Part shown: one piece after another, positions 17,850 through 27,360 of the stretch
How the letters are laid out: each line of letters starts with the position of its first letter
Numbering within the stretch: position 1 is the stretch's first letter
DNA from: OLB23 sp965230965
GTDB lineage: Bacteria; Patescibacteriota; Microgenomatia; UBA1406; HO2-37-13b
DNA length: 64,000 nucleotides
Assembly (NCBI GenBank): GCA_965230965.1
Contig: OZ246401.1
Span: 310,001 to 374,000, forward strand
Direction: 5' to 3'
Translations under genes and position numbers: made by a program
The notes under the pieces: model-generated
Database searches by the model: none
What the model saw: only the letters and a program-made list of their open reading frames with translations
What the model was told of the DNA's origin: nothing

Positions 17850-19768
17850 CGTTTGTATAAAAGTAAGGCATCTAATAATTCTTGCATACTAATCGTGGCA
17901 ACGCCAACAACTTTATCAGCACCACCATAATATACAAAAAGCTCTTTATTTTTTACCACTGCCCCACAAGGAAATACGACATTATTTACGATACCTTCTG
18001 TTTCGTATTTTGGTTCGGGCTCTAAAATTGGATAAGGAAGTAGCGCTTTAATCACCGATGGCTTGTCTAATTCCAAAAGCATTGCCCCCAATCGATAATT
18101 TTTATCAACAGAACTAATTGCATGATACAAAAGCAACCAACCTTCATTGGTCTTTATTGGTGGTGTTGCAATACCAATTTTCAAACCATGCCATACCTCT
18201 TCCGTGATGTTTATATATTCCAAACTACGCAACCACGTTGCGCCACTAAAATCCAATGTATCGATATAATCAATCACAATAACACCGTCGATACGATGAA
18301 AAATGACATATTTATCATGAACTTTTTCTGGGAAGATACATGCGTCTTTATCATCAACTCCTGGTGGAGAAATTAATTTCGATTCAGACCAACTCCATCG
18401 TTCTGCAATAAAATCATCAACATTAATAGAACTCAGAGCAACACGTGGCACATTAATACCGTCATACGCTGTGTAGGTCACATAAATTGTATTTTCTAAA
18501 ATAGTGAGTCGCGGATCTTCACATCCAGAATTTCCACCAGGAACTTTTTTATCTTCAAAATCAAAACGTGGCATAAATATTGGCTGGATTGATCGAGAGG
18601 TAATCTGAAAGCCATCATCGGATGATGCGTAACCCATGGTCGAGGTATTATCGAGCGACATTGCACGATATACAATGTGAACTTTTTCATTAATGTTTAA
18701 TGCTGCTGGATTGAAAACAGCTTGTGATTCCCACGTATGTTCAAGATGCGGCTCTAGAATTGGATTTTTTGCATATCTTTTTAATCGTGGGGTTAATGAA
18801 GGTTTCTCTGTCAATTGTTGCAAAAGTACATCTTCGTGAATTGTTGCGCGACATACAACCGTATCGGCGCCACCGTAATATACATAGAAGGCTCCATTTT
18901 CTCTAATCGCTCCAGATGGAAAGACAATATTAGAAACCATGCCCTCTTTTTCATATGATTCTTCGGGAAGAATAAGAGGGTCATTTATGCGGCCAATAAT
19001 TTTTCCAGGATTCTCTTTATCTAAAAGCACTGCTTCAATTGTAAATTGACGTGGCTCACCAATATAATAGTTGCGCACATACGAATAGAAGAAAACCCAT
19101 CCTTTATCCGTTTCAATCGCAGGCGCACCAACTTCTATAAAATCACGATTTAATCGTTTGAGCGGAATAATATTGTCCTGCCAATGCGCTTCCCATGAAA
19201 GCCAAAATTGATCATTCCACAGATCCTCAATCTGATCGAGCTCTGCTTTGACGAGATATGAAGGTCGTTGATCTGTGTGATACGTAAAAAAGACGACAAA
19301 TTTATTGTTAATTTTTCGAGGAAACAACGTCATTGCTTTCCCATTGAATGGTGTGACAAGATGTCGCTCATCGATTATTTTCATATCTTTGGAGAGAGCG
19401 ACGGCAATTTTTATATTATCCGCACCAAATGGAAACGCAGAAAGGGCTGTGTAGAAAATGTAATAGGTATCGTCAATTTTTGTTATGCGCGGATCTTCGC
19501 AGCCATATGTTTCCCATTCTTCTTTAGGTGCAATGAGTTGTTGATGATCGTCAAAAATAAAACCGTCTTGGCTTTTCGCATAACCAATTGTAGAAAGCTG
19601 CAACGTTGTTGTTCCTACTTTTTGATTGTTAGATACTGCCCGATAGACAAGATGATAACCCTGTTCATCTTTAACGATAGAGCCATTAAATGCTGCATAC
19701 GACTCCCATTCATTGTGCGGATTTGGAGAAAGTAATGGATTATGTCTATCTCGTTGCAGTTGTATCAT
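17846..19768 (-). CDS. Double-domain GH130-type glycosidase/phosphorylase
   Basis: The 640-residue protein is two five-bladed propeller modules in tandem. Each has a RNPL/KNPIL start, a GCEDPR block (89-94 and 415-420), a late VFPSGA/VFPCGA block and a closing YYGGAD. GH130 enzymes are mannoside phosphorylases or hydrolases; the Asp of the CEDPR region is the catalytic acid. Both copies keep GCEDPR, so both may be active. A single module of about 330 residues is the normal family size, so the tandem form is unusual. No signal peptide is seen, so it is likely cytoplasmic, acting on imported or stored mannosides. Confidence 0.82.
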   Translation of the reverse strand: MIQLQRDRHNPLLSPNPHNEWESYAAFNGSIVKDEQGYHLVYRAVSNNQKVGTTTLQLSTIGYAKSQDGFIFDDHQQLIAPKEEWETYGCEDPRITKIDDTYYIFYTALSAFPFGADNIKIAVALSKDMKIIDERHLVTPFNGKAMTLFPRKINNKFVVFFTYHTDQRPSYLVKAELDQIEDLWNDQFWLSWEAHWQDNIIPLKRLNRDFIEVGAPAIETDKGWVFFYSYVRNYYIGEPRQFTIEAVLLDKENPGKIIGRINDPLILPEESYEKEGMVSNIVFPSGAIRENGAFYVYYGGADTVVCRATIHEDVLLQQLTEKPSLTPRLKRYAKNPILEPHLEHTWESQAVFNPAALNINEKVHIVYRAMSLDNTSTMGYASSDDGFQITSRSIQPIFMPRFDFEDKKVPGGNSGCEDPRLTILENTIYVTYTAYDGINVPRVALSSINVDDFIAERWSWSESKLISPPGVDDKDACIFPEKVHDKYVIFHRIDGVIVIDYIDTLDFSGATWLRSLEYINITEEVWHGLKIGIATPPIKTNEGWLLLYHAISSVDKNYRLGAMLLELDKPSVIKALLPYPILEPEPKYETEGIVNNVVFPCGAVVKNKELFVYYGGADKVVGVATISMQELLDALLLYKR

Positions 19769-19779
19769 TACTGTACATC

Positions 19780-21651
19780 TTACACGCTCAGAGGCAAAAT
19801 TGCAGGCTTCAAACTTACTTCTTCTTGTCGTTTGAGGTGCTCAAGGAATTCATCAAGATACGCTGTGGCAACACAGACATGTGAATCGGCGCCACCGTAA
19901 TAGACAAACAAAATGTTGTCTTTAATAACGGCGCCACATGGATATACAACGCCTGCCTTAAAGCCTTCATTTTCATACCAGGTTTCTGGTTCAAGAATCG
20001 GGTTATTACTACGGTAAAGAACTTTGGTTGGATCTTCAAGGTCAAGAAGCATTGCTCCAATTTTATATTTCCCTGGATCTTGATTGCCAACAGATTGATA
20101 AATGAGAAGCCAGCCATCTTTGGTTTTAAGTGGCGGTGGGCCCGCGCCAATTTTTCTACTATCCCATTTATCAGGGCGGGGCATAATTTTATGCTGGCCT
20201 TCCAACCAGGAAGTACCATCAAAATTCAATGAGTCAACAAAGTCAATAAGTATATCCGGGAAAATACGATGCATGATGACATATTTACCTTGGACTTTTT
20301 CCGGGAAGATAACAGCATTCTTGTCGACAACGTCAGGTGGCGATATTAATACCGGACGCTCCCACTGCCAATTCTTAGTCAGGAAGTTTTCAAGTTCGAT
20401 GGACGTCAAGGCGACACGTGGCGGATTTATGCCATCGAAGGCAACATAGGTCATATAGACTTTGCCATCAATGAGTGTTAGTCGGGGATCTTCGCAGCCA
20501 CCATAACCGCCGCCGGACATATATTTCATAGCAACTTTAGATGGGTCGGCGGCAACCTCTTCACCCACGAATTCAAAGTATTCGCGTGGGTGATAAATAG
20601 GTGTGTCAAGCTTCTCATCTACACTATACCCATCTTTGCTTGACGCATATCCTAGAACTGAGACATAATCATGTCCCTGCGCTCTATAAACAATATGAAA
20701 TTTCTCGTCTGCATAGAGCGCAGCAGCATTAAATGTCGTGAACGCTTCCCATGAATTATGTGCTGATGGCGCAATAAGAGGATTTTTATTGTGGCGGTTG
20801 AGCTTTGGAGAAACCGCATGATAGCGAACGTGCGCCAGCAGCGCAGCTGATGGTAACAATACAACGTGCATGCCTTTTCCTTCAACCTGCACATACATAT
20901 ACAAGTGCTGATTAAAAACAACCATACCAACTGGCCGTACTCTTGCACTCTTCCATTGTTCATGCTGATTCCAAATCGGCTTTTCCGAACGCCATAAAAG
21001 TTTTGAAGGCTCATCAGCATCAAACAGAGCAGCGCCAACAGAGAAATTCTCGCTTGTGCTATTCTTTTTACGCGAGGAGTAGATAAGCATGATGCCCTCT
21101 TCTACCTTGAAGCATACCTCTGGCACAAGTGATCCATCATCAAAAAAACCTCGCCTGCTTGTCAAAACAAGCTTTTCTTCTTTCCAGAGCTTTCCATCCT
21201 TTGAAACTGCATACGCAAAAATATTATGGTCACCACTATAACGAATCCTCTCATCACGCTCGGGATCATGCAATTCAACCAGCGGCTCGAGCGCAGAATT
21301 ATCAACAGCAAGGTGGAATTCCACCAGATCTTTTGTCACGCATGGATACCATGGATCCTGCGCAGGTAGCTTATACTGCGCATGCGAATATCGCTCATGC
21401 GAATAAAATCGCAGATTTTCAATAAGATCCTGATGCTCCTTCGGCAAAAACGTCACTACCTCAGGATCTTCAAAACTAAGCCCGTTATGACTCTCCACAC
21501 ATACAATATCTCCTCTTTCTCCCGAGCGATAATACAATTGAATTGTTCCGCGAAGCGCAGTAACACCAAGAGCTCGAATAGGACCCTTTCCACTTTTTTC
21601 TGTGGCTACTCTTTTCGCACTACCACCAAACCAGTTTGATAAAAAACTCAT
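19780..21651 (-). CDS. Two-module GH130-related protein with degenerate first module
   Basis: The C-terminal module (about residues 285-610) is an intact GH130-type propeller with GCEDPR at 385-390, VVYPCGA and YYGGAD. The N-terminal half (about 25-280) is also propeller-like, with SKDGKLWKEEKLV and FFDDGSLVPEV, but lacks CEDPR, so it may bind sugar or stabilise the fold rather than catalyse. The gene is first of a three-gene operon, 11 bases before the second GH130 gene. The two paralogues share motif order, so one probably arose from the other by duplication and divergence. Confidence 0.78.
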   Translation of the reverse strand: MSFLSNWFGGSAKRVATEKSGKGPIRALGVTALRGTIQLYYRSGERGDIVCVESHNGLSFEDPEVVTFLPKEHQDLIENLRFYSHERYSHAQYKLPAQDPWYPCVTKDLVEFHLAVDNSALEPLVELHDPERDERIRYSGDHNIFAYAVSKDGKLWKEEKLVLTSRRGFFDDGSLVPEVCFKVEEGIMLIYSSRKKNSTSENFSVGAALFDADEPSKLLWRSEKPIWNQHEQWKSARVRPVGMVVFNQHLYMYVQVEGKGMHVVLLPSAALLAHVRYHAVSPKLNRHNKNPLIAPSAHNSWEAFTTFNAAALYADEKFHIVYRAQGHDYVSVLGYASSKDGYSVDEKLDTPIYHPREYFEFVGEEVAADPSKVAMKYMSGGGYGGCEDPRLTLIDGKVYMTYVAFDGINPPRVALTSIELENFLTKNWQWERPVLISPPDVVDKNAVIFPEKVQGKYVIMHRIFPDILIDFVDSLNFDGTSWLEGQHKIMPRPDKWDSRKIGAGPPPLKTKDGWLLIYQSVGNQDPGKYKIGAMLLDLEDPTKVLYRSNNPILEPETWYENEGFKAGVVYPCGAVIKDNILFVYYGGADSHVCVATAYLDEFLEHLKRQEEVSLKPAILPLSV

Positions 21652-21725
21652 AGCAAATAAACACCATTGTGTGGATATAAAAATTATAGCTTGCGAAGGG
21701 TATGTGTTACAATAGACGAAGATTC

Positions 21726-22307
21726 ATGGTAGAAATCATTGAAGGTAGTGAACTCGCAAAAGGCTTTACAACAACCGTCGGCATTATCAGCAGCCGAGGT
21801 TCGCTAGGTGACAATCTCATGGCTTGTGAATGGACGTATCTTGTCTCCTACAAGCCTGCAATGATCAGTATTCACATTGGCAACTACAAATCCAAAGCAA
21901 CAGCAGAAAATATCACAGAAACCAAAGTGTTTGGTGTGAGCTTGACAGCTTCACATCAGAACCCTATAACAAGCATTATTGGGAATAATACGGGGCATAA
22001 AGTGGATAAAATCGCTGCTCTGAATGAACTCGGTTTTACATTTGAGCGCGGAGAGGAAACGGGCGTGCTTTTAGTGCCCGACTCAGTATTCGTGGCTGAG
22101 TGTAAACTGGTTAAAATTGAGCCTATGGGCGATCATACAATGTTCTTAGGCGAGGTCGTTCATGCTAAGGAGGGTACTTCGACTGAGCCTATCCTCTATA
22201 ACATGAAAACATATAGATCACTTGGAGGCATTATTGAAAGACCAACTGAAGAAAAGAAAGAATACTTTAAATTGATCGTAGCCAAACACCTTAAGCCTTC
22301 TTCTTAG
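21726..22307 (+). CDS. Flavin reductase-like (FMN-binding split-barrel) protein
   Basis: The 193-residue protein fits the flavin-reductase domain: GFTTTVGIISSRGSLGDNLM at the start, MISIHIGNYKSKATAENI for phosphate binding, and a late FLGEVVHAKEG. These proteins bind FMN and use NAD(P)H to reduce flavin, or act as flavin-dependent oxidoreductases. The ATG at 21726 is preferred over 21702 because an extended -10 (TGTTACAAT, 21705-21713) lies between them. Its 3' end overlaps the convergent DUF1003 gene by 17 bases. Confidence 0.85.
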   Translation: MVEIIEGSELAKGFTTTVGIISSRGSLGDNLMACEWTYLVSYKPAMISIHIGNYKSKATAENITETKVFGVSLTASHQNPITSIIGNNTGHKVDKIAALNELGFTFERGEETGVLLVPDSVFVAECKLVKIEPMGDHTMFLGEVVHAKEGTSTEPILYNMKTYRSLGGIIERPTEEKKEYFKLIVAKHLKPSS

Positions 22308-22740
22308 AAGATCTCAAAATTTTATCCAGCTCATCAACTTTCCTATGCAACGCTGCAATTTCTGCTTCTGCTTTTAAATTCACCTGATAATCATGTTCTG
22401 CACGAATACGATCTTTGTGTGCTTGCCTATTTTGACTCATCATAATAACTGGCGCCTGTAGGGCAGCAATTGTCGAGAGCATAAGATTAAGCAAAATAAA
22501 TGGAAACGGATCAAATGGACGCGATAAAAGATATATATTTGTTCCTATCCAAATCATGAGGATTACAACACAAATAATGATAAAGCGCCAACTTCCAGCA
22601 AAGGCTGTTAATCTATCTGCCAATTTGTCACCTGGAGACATTTCTTGCACATATTTTTCATGTGTGTTTGTGGCAATAGGTCTCTTTACCAAAGAAAGAT
22701 ACGCTTTAATGGTCGGATCGACTTCATCGTGAATACTCAT
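22291..22740 (-). CDS. DUF1003 membrane protein
   Basis: The 149-residue protein has the DUF1003 core: LADRLTAFAGSWRFI, a first helix, FDPFPFILLNLMLSTIAALQ with the second helix, then APVIMMSQNRQAHKDRIRAE. A C-terminal coiled coil (about 110-145) follows. Biochemical function is unknown; members are often found near transporters or magnesium-related genes in other bacteria. It overlaps the stop of the DUF2079 gene by four bases (22737-22740) and is probably co-transcribed with it. Confidence 0.9.
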   Translation of the reverse strand: MSIHDEVDPTIKAYLSLVKRPIATNTHEKYVQEMSPGDKLADRLTAFAGSWRFIIICVVILMIWIGTNIYLLSRPFDPFPFILLNLMLSTIAALQAPVIMMSQNRQAHKDRIRAEHDYQVNLKAEAEIAALHRKVDELDKILRSSKKKA

Positions 22741-24161
22741 ATACCGTCATTATAGACCTTTTTATATACTTCAATACCGGATTTATCAAATATTTTTGTG
22801 AACTTTTTGCTATTTTTTAGGTGGAAATAATAAAACATAACACGCTCATCAGTCGGGTCTATCTCTGATTCTTTAATTAATACATAATCTGCTTTTTCAT
22901 AATGCGATGCTAGATCGCGAATTTGTTCTTCTGTAATGCCCTGGTTCCAAAACCCATAATCATAGAAAAAGTTATAGAAATGCTGCCGACCAGAGAAATG
23001 AGCAGCCAGATGGCCCGTTGTTGAAACAGGAATTGTTGGATCTTTTAATATCTTCTGCCATTCTGCAACGACACGTTCTGTGTCCGAAGCAGAGGGATAA
23101 TGATGCAGCAATGTGCTGCGCGTAAAAAGAATAGACCATTGCATGAAGAGCAGTATTGCGAGCAATGAAAATGTAATTTTTTTGGATTTAATTTTCTTAA
23201 AACCATAGATTAATGCGATAAAAATAAATGGCGTGAGCAGCGCTGTGTAGTGATATTGGAGCTCACGCAAATTAGTGTTTGCTGAAAGCAAAATGATGAG
23301 CCACTCGAATGCAGGCAAAAGTAAAAATTGTGGCGCGAGAAGAGGTAAGAAAAGTAGCGGATATAACAGAGCGTATGCATATTGAAAACTATCCGCGCTA
23401 AACAATCGTTGAAGATTTGTGAAAAAATCGGCGGTGTAATAGGTTTCTGCAAAATGGGCACCGCCACGAAAATGCGGCATGATAATTTTATACACCGCTA
23501 AAAACCATGCAACGCTAGCTGCAAAAAGCGCACCGCCAAATTTTTTGTGGCCTTTAAAGTAAAAGTAAAAACCAATCGCTCCAGTTACAAGTGGTACATT
23601 TTCTTTTGTCATCCAAGACAATACAATCATTAACATTGCCAACTTGTAGCGACCTTTTTCTATTGCGTACCACATCCACAAAATAAAACTTGTTGAAAGC
23701 GCGACCGCGTGAAAGTCGGCAATAATCGTTGCGTGTACAGGGAAATACAAAAGGTACAAAGTTGCAATGGCTAAGGCAGCTATCCTATTTTTCAGATGAC
23801 CTTTTGCGAGCAAAAAAAGTGGCAACGCACCTAATACAATAGTGAGCGACTGCCCTATTAAAAGTACACGTGCATCATTAAATAGCAAATAAAAGGGTAC
23901 AAAAAGAGCCAAAATAAAATCAAAATGATACCCGAGTCGATTTCCTTGAAAGTAATAGTTAGGATCGGTCATTTCTAAGAAATGCCCATGAGCAGTATTT
24001 GCAACAACCTGATACATAATGCCAAGATCAAAATAATAAGCATGAAGTGATTCGTATCTGTGCATGCTCCTCGTCGCAAAGACAAAAAAAGCAACACACA
24101 TTACTACAATCAACAAGGCTTCAATCTTTCCAGGTATAATTGTTTTTATGAAATTTCTCAT
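22737..24161 (-). CDS. DUF2079 polytopic membrane protein
   Basis: The protein has about 11 helices and DUF2079 hallmarks: YYFDLGIMYQVVANTAHG and RLGYHFDFILALFVPFY in the first luminal loop, where GT-C proteins place catalytic acids. The domain is thought to be a GT-C relative. The ORF is open to 24194, but a minus-strand TATAAT at 24186-24181 favours the ATG at 24161 (474 aa). With this start it overlaps the divergent gene at 24148 by 14 bases head to head. It is followed by the DUF1003 gene. Confidence 0.8.
   Translation of the reverse strand: MRNFIKTIIPGKIEALLIVVMCVAFFVFATRSMHRYESLHAYYFDLGIMYQVVANTAHGHFLEMTDPNYYFQGNRLGYHFDFILALFVPFYLLFNDARVLLIGQSLTIVLGALPLFLLAKGHLKNRIAALAIATLYLLYFPVHATIIADFHAVALSTSFILWMWYAIEKGRYKLAMLMIVLSWMTKENVPLVTGAIGFYFYFKGHKKFGGALFAASVAWFLAVYKIIMPHFRGGAHFAETYYTADFFTNLQRLFSADSFQYAYALLYPLLFLPLLAPQFLLLPAFEWLIILLSANTNLRELQYHYTALLTPFIFIALIYGFKKIKSKKITFSLLAILLFMQWSILFTRSTLLHHYPSASDTERVVAEWQKILKDPTIPVSTTGHLAAHFSGRQHFYNFFYDYGFWNQGITEEQIRDLASHYEKADYVLIKESEIDPTDERVMFYYFHLKNSKKFTKIFDKSGIEVYKKVYNDGI
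24135..24140 (+). promoter_or_regulatory. -10 box of the GT39-like gene at 24148
   Basis: TATAAT ends seven bases before the ATG at 24148 and lies inside the 5' coding part of the divergent DUF2079 gene. Confidence 0.5.
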
Positions 24162-25548
24162 TGTTGCGTTGGTCGCTTTCATTATACTACGCATTCCCTC
24201 GCTCTATGAGCCTCATTGGTATGGAGATGAAGGCGTGTATGCAGCAATAACCTATGGCATTGAAAATGGGAGACAGCTGTATGTTAATCTCTGGGATAAC
24301 AAACCAATGCTTATCTATTGGTTGTATGGACTAGGTGACGCTTCGAACAGACTCCTTTTTATCCGTCTTCTTAATATGAGTGTTGGCATTGTAAGTTTGA
24401 TTGGGCTCCATTTTCTTCTGAAAAAATTCAAAGTAAATACTGCTGCTCATGCTATTGGATTGGGAATATTTGTCTATTTAATGGGCTTCCCTATTCTTGA
24501 AGGCAACATTACAAATGCAGAAAATCTGTTTATTCCGCTGACAATTCTTGGTTATCTTGCAATCTTGCAAAAAAAACCATTTTATACTGTTTCTGGTCTT
24601 CTTTTTGGTATTGGATTCATGCTAAAGTTTCATCCAATTTTCGACTTTGCTGCTGTTCTTTTATATCTTCTGATTACACGCAAAAAGTTAAAACATACAG
24701 TGTTATTAATTGCCGGCTTTGCGCTTCCTAATATTCTTCAATATATCTATTGGCATTTTAATGGAAATTTAATGCCGGCTTTGCAAACGATCTTTTTTAA
24801 TAACTTTGGTTATACGCAATCATACAGCTCTGGCGTTCGGTCCCTCCCATTGAAAACTGCGGTTCTGGGATTAGCAAGCCTGGCCCTTGCAAAAAAGTAT
24901 CTCGACGATACTGTCTCGCCAAAAAAACTTCTCATAGTTCTTATGGTTATGTTCGAGGCATACGGTGTTCTATTTGGAGGAAGACAATACTTGCATTATA
25001 TGATTCAAATCGTTCCTGCAGCTGTTATAGCCGGAGCGTTGATAGCCCAGAAGATACAAAAAAGCAATGGGGTTACACAACTCAAATATATTATTGGAAC
25101 AACCTTTGTAGTTTTTCTCTTTCTGAACATTTTCTATCAAGGTGAGGGAGAAGCAACGCGTCAGAGTATTCCAAAGTATTATGGGAAATTCTATGATTAT
25201 GCGACGGGTAAAGAACCATATTTTTTGCATGGCACAGATGAAGTGTTTGCAAATGTTGATCATGCTCTTCAAAAATATCACAGCAAAAATATTTATGTAT
25301 ATTCAAATAACGCGTGGATCTATGATGTCTTGCAGATTGTTCCGCCGGCAAAAGTTGTTGTGGCGTATCATCGTTGGTTTATTCCAGATGGGGAGTTTAT
25401 CAATAGTCTTAAAGAGGCAAAGACGGATATTATCTTGATGGAGGTTGGTATGGAATCATATGATAAGTTGAATGAGTATTTGGTACAAGAATATAGGTTT
25501 TCAGAACAAGTTGAGAATTATGATGTGTGGTTCAGAGATCAGAAATAA
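24148..25548 (+). CDS. GT39/ArnT-like glycosyltransferase-type membrane protein
   Basis: The protein (466 aa) begins with a membrane helix and then RIPSLYEPHWYGDEGVYA, the classic first loop of PMT/ArnT-type GT-C enzymes with the catalytic Asp-Glu pair. NLWDNKPMLIYW follows, another family block. About ten helices and a C-terminal soluble domain complete it. It should transfer a sugar from a polyprenyl-phosphate donor to a lipid or protein outside the membrane. An upstream in-frame ATG at 24064 is rejected because the -10 box lies between the two. It overlaps the convergent methyltransferase gene by 10 bases. Confidence 0.83.
   Translation: MKFLIVALVAFIILRIPSLYEPHWYGDEGVYAAITYGIENGRQLYVNLWDNKPMLIYWLYGLGDASNRLLFIRLLNMSVGIVSLIGLHFLLKKFKVNTAAHAIGLGIFVYLMGFPILEGNITNAENLFIPLTILGYLAILQKKPFYTVSGLLFGIGFMLKFHPIFDFAAVLLYLLITRKKLKHTVLLIAGFALPNILQYIYWHFNGNLMPALQTIFFNNFGYTQSYSSGVRSLPLKTAVLGLASLALAKKYLDDTVSPKKLLIVLMVMFEAYGVLFGGRQYLHYMIQIVPAAVIAGALIAQKIQKSNGVTQLKYIIGTTFVVFLFLNIFYQGEGEATRQSIPKYYGKFYDYATGKEPYFLHGTDEVFANVDHALQKYHSKNIYVYSNNAWIYDVLQIVPPAKVVVAYHRWFIPDGEFINSLKEAKTDIILMEVGMESYDKLNEYLVQEYRFSEQVENYDVWFRDQK
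24181..24186 (-). promoter_or_regulatory. -10 box of the DUF2079 gene
   Basis: Minus-strand TATAAT, 19 bases before the ATG at 24161. It faces the plus-strand TATAAT at 24135, so the two predicted transcripts overlap at their 5' ends. Confidence 0.45.
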
Positions 25549-26090
25549 CGCGGAACTTTCTTCATATAGTCTTTATAGCTTTGTCCGAACTTCTTTATAA
25601 GACTCTCCTCTTCATCACGAACAATAAAATATGTTGCGAGAATATCAGGAATAAGAATAAAAACAAGCCAACTATGAAGACCCAATTCAAAACCTAGCAG
25701 GAGAATAATTCTTCCTACATAAATTGGATTTCTACTAAATGTAAAGGGGCCACTAGTTATTAACTTTTTCTGATTCTCTTTTACTTTCCCAGGAAGTGCC
25801 CAGTTTTGACCCATCGTTAATTTTGCCCAGGTAACAAGACCTAAACCAGTTATAAAAAGAGCTCCGCCTGTTATTTGAAGTACCATTATTGTCTCATTGG
25901 AAAATAAAAAAAGTCGTGGATTAATAAGCTGAGCGATAACTGCAACTGTTTCAAAAACTCCTCCTATTTTTAGAAAACGAACTTTCAAAAATTCTTTAAG
26001 AGAACCTCTTTTCAATCGGCTTGGAACAGTAAAAAAGTAAAAGAGAAGAATATAGACAAATCCACAAAGAAAAAGAAAATAGATACCCAT
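25539..26090 (-). CDS. Isoprenylcysteine/phospholipid methyltransferase-like membrane protein
   Basis: The 183-residue protein has four or five helices and the family C-terminal block: GPFTFSRNPIYVGR, then RDEEESLIKKFGQSYKDYM and KKVPRY at the end. Members (PEMT/ICMT group) bind S-adenosylmethionine at the membrane and methylate lipids or C-terminal cysteines; most bacterial ones have unknown targets. An upstream start at 26171 would overlap the PNPOx-like gene, so the ATG at 26090 is chosen, leaving a 5-base gap. The two genes are probably co-transcribed. Confidence 0.85.
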   Translation of the reverse strand: MGIYFLFLCGFVYILLFYFFTVPSRLKRGSLKEFLKVRFLKIGGVFETVAVIAQLINPRLFLFSNETIMVLQITGGALFITGLGLVTWAKLTMGQNWALPGKVKENQKKLITSGPFTFSRNPIYVGRIILLLGFELGLHSWLVFILIPDILATYFIVRDEEESLIKKFGQSYKDYMKKVPRYF

Positions 26091-26095
26091 GAAAA

Positions 26096-26581
26096 TTAAG
26101 GCAGAATAGGAATAAAAATTTCCTCTAAACGTTTTGGGGTAAGTTCGCGAAAGTCTGCTAGGCGAAGCCACTCAGGAATAAACTTAACTACTGTTGCTGA
26201 TGCGTTGAAGTTATGCATGATAGTTGGTGGTGTCCAGAGTACGTTATAGCGAACCACCTGAGATATCTGATTAATAACATCGACGGATTCTTTTTGATCA
26301 GAGCAGATTGTTGCCTTTCCTCTAGCTTGCACAGTACGAAGACTTTGCTCATCAGTAACTTCTAGGGAGATAATTGGATTGAATTTAAGATTTTTAAACT
26401 TCAATGTGTTCATTTGTGTAACAAAATAAAAATTTAACTGTGCATCACACATGAAATATACTGAAGCGATGTGTGGAAGATTTGAGGTGGAGACTGTTGC
26501 GATATGTGCAATCATTTGCGTACGGAGAAAATTATACGCAAGTTCAATTTTTTGTCTTTTTATGGGGTCCTGAACGTCCAT
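26096..26581 (-). CDS. Pyridoxamine 5'-phosphate oxidase-like (FMN split-barrel) protein
   Basis: The 161-residue protein has the split-barrel layout IAHIATVSTSNLPHIASVYFM, FYFVTQMNTLKFKNLKFNP and ISLEVTDEQ, typical of PNPOx-like general-stress proteins that bind FMN or F420 or, less often, haem. No active-site residues of true PdxH are visible, so vitamin B6 synthesis is not implied. The ORF extends to 26629, but I prefer the ATG at 26581 (MDVQDPIKRQ), where the domain begins. It precedes the methyltransferase gene. Confidence 0.75.
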   Translation of the reverse strand: MDVQDPIKRQKIELAYNFLRTQMIAHIATVSTSNLPHIASVYFMCDAQLNFYFVTQMNTLKFKNLKFNPIISLEVTDEQSLRTVQARGKATICSDQKESVDVINQISQVVRYNVLWTPPTIMHNFNASATVVKFIPEWLRLADFRELTPKRLEEIFIPILP

Positions 26582-26688
26582 AGTGGTTTGATATGTATAA
26601 AAATTAACATTATTGGTGGGTAATTGCAATAGACCTTAACCGTAACGCTTAATGTTTTTTTAATAATTGTTTAGTATAAATTGAAAAT

Positions 26689-27360
26689 ATGAGGTTGTTA
26701 ATAATTGATGATGAAAAAAACTTTGCTGATTCTGTCAAAGATTACTTAAGCAGTTATATGGTTGTTGATGTGGCATATAAAGGCAGAGATGGTGAATATC
26801 TTGCCCATATTAATGATTATGATCTAATCATCTTAGATTATGTTTTACCCGATGGTAACGGAGTTGAATTATGCGCAAAATTACGCAAAGCAAATATACG
26901 GATCCCAATTCTATTTGTAACTGTCAGATATGGCATAAGGGATAAAGTTGCTGCACTTGATGCAGGAGCTGATGATTATATTGTCAAACCATTTAGTGTA
27001 AAAGAGCTGCATGCAAGAATTAGAGCTTTAATGAGAAGAAGCCTAAATGTTTACAATGATGATATCCTAAAAATAGACGATCTCACTCTTGATATATCTG
27101 AACGAACTGTGGTGCGTGACCAAAAAGATATTTATCTAAGAAAAAAAGAGTTTAACTTGCTTGAATACATGATAAGAAATAAGAATAGGGTTTTAACAAG
27201 ATCCATGATTCTTGAACATGTTTGGGAAGGTGGAGCTGAAGAATTAAGCAATACGGTCGATGTTCACATCAAATACCTTCGTGATAAAGTTGACAAACCA
27301 TTCAAAAGGAAACTTATTAAGACCATTCATGGATTAGGATATAAAATAGATAATGATTAA
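26689..27360 (+). CDS. OmpR-family response regulator
   Basis: The N-terminal receiver domain has the acidic pair D7-D8, phosphoacceptor D50, T78 and K100, so it should be phosphorylated normally. The C-terminal 95 residues form a winged helix with LRKKEFNLLEYMIRN and a closing TIHGLGYKI, typical of OmpR/PhoB DNA-binding domains. TATAAA (26675-26680) lies eight bases upstream. It overlaps the histidine kinase start by eight bases, so the pair forms a two-component operon. The stimulus is unknown. Confidence 0.95.
   Translation: MRLLIIDDEKNFADSVKDYLSSYMVVDVAYKGRDGEYLAHINDYDLIILDYVLPDGNGVELCAKLRKANIRIPILFVTVRYGIRDKVAALDAGADDYIVKPFSVKELHARIRALMRRSLNVYNDDILKIDDLTLDISERTVVRDQKDIYLRKKEFNLLEYMIRNKNRVLTRSMILEHVWEGGAEELSNTVDVHIKYLRDKVDKPFKRKLIKTIHGLGYKIDND

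Noticed and set aside
24064..24147. Longer N-terminus for the GT39-like protein
   Set aside because: It would read through the -10 box and the antisense strand of the DUF2079 gene, and adds a polar stretch before the natural first helix.
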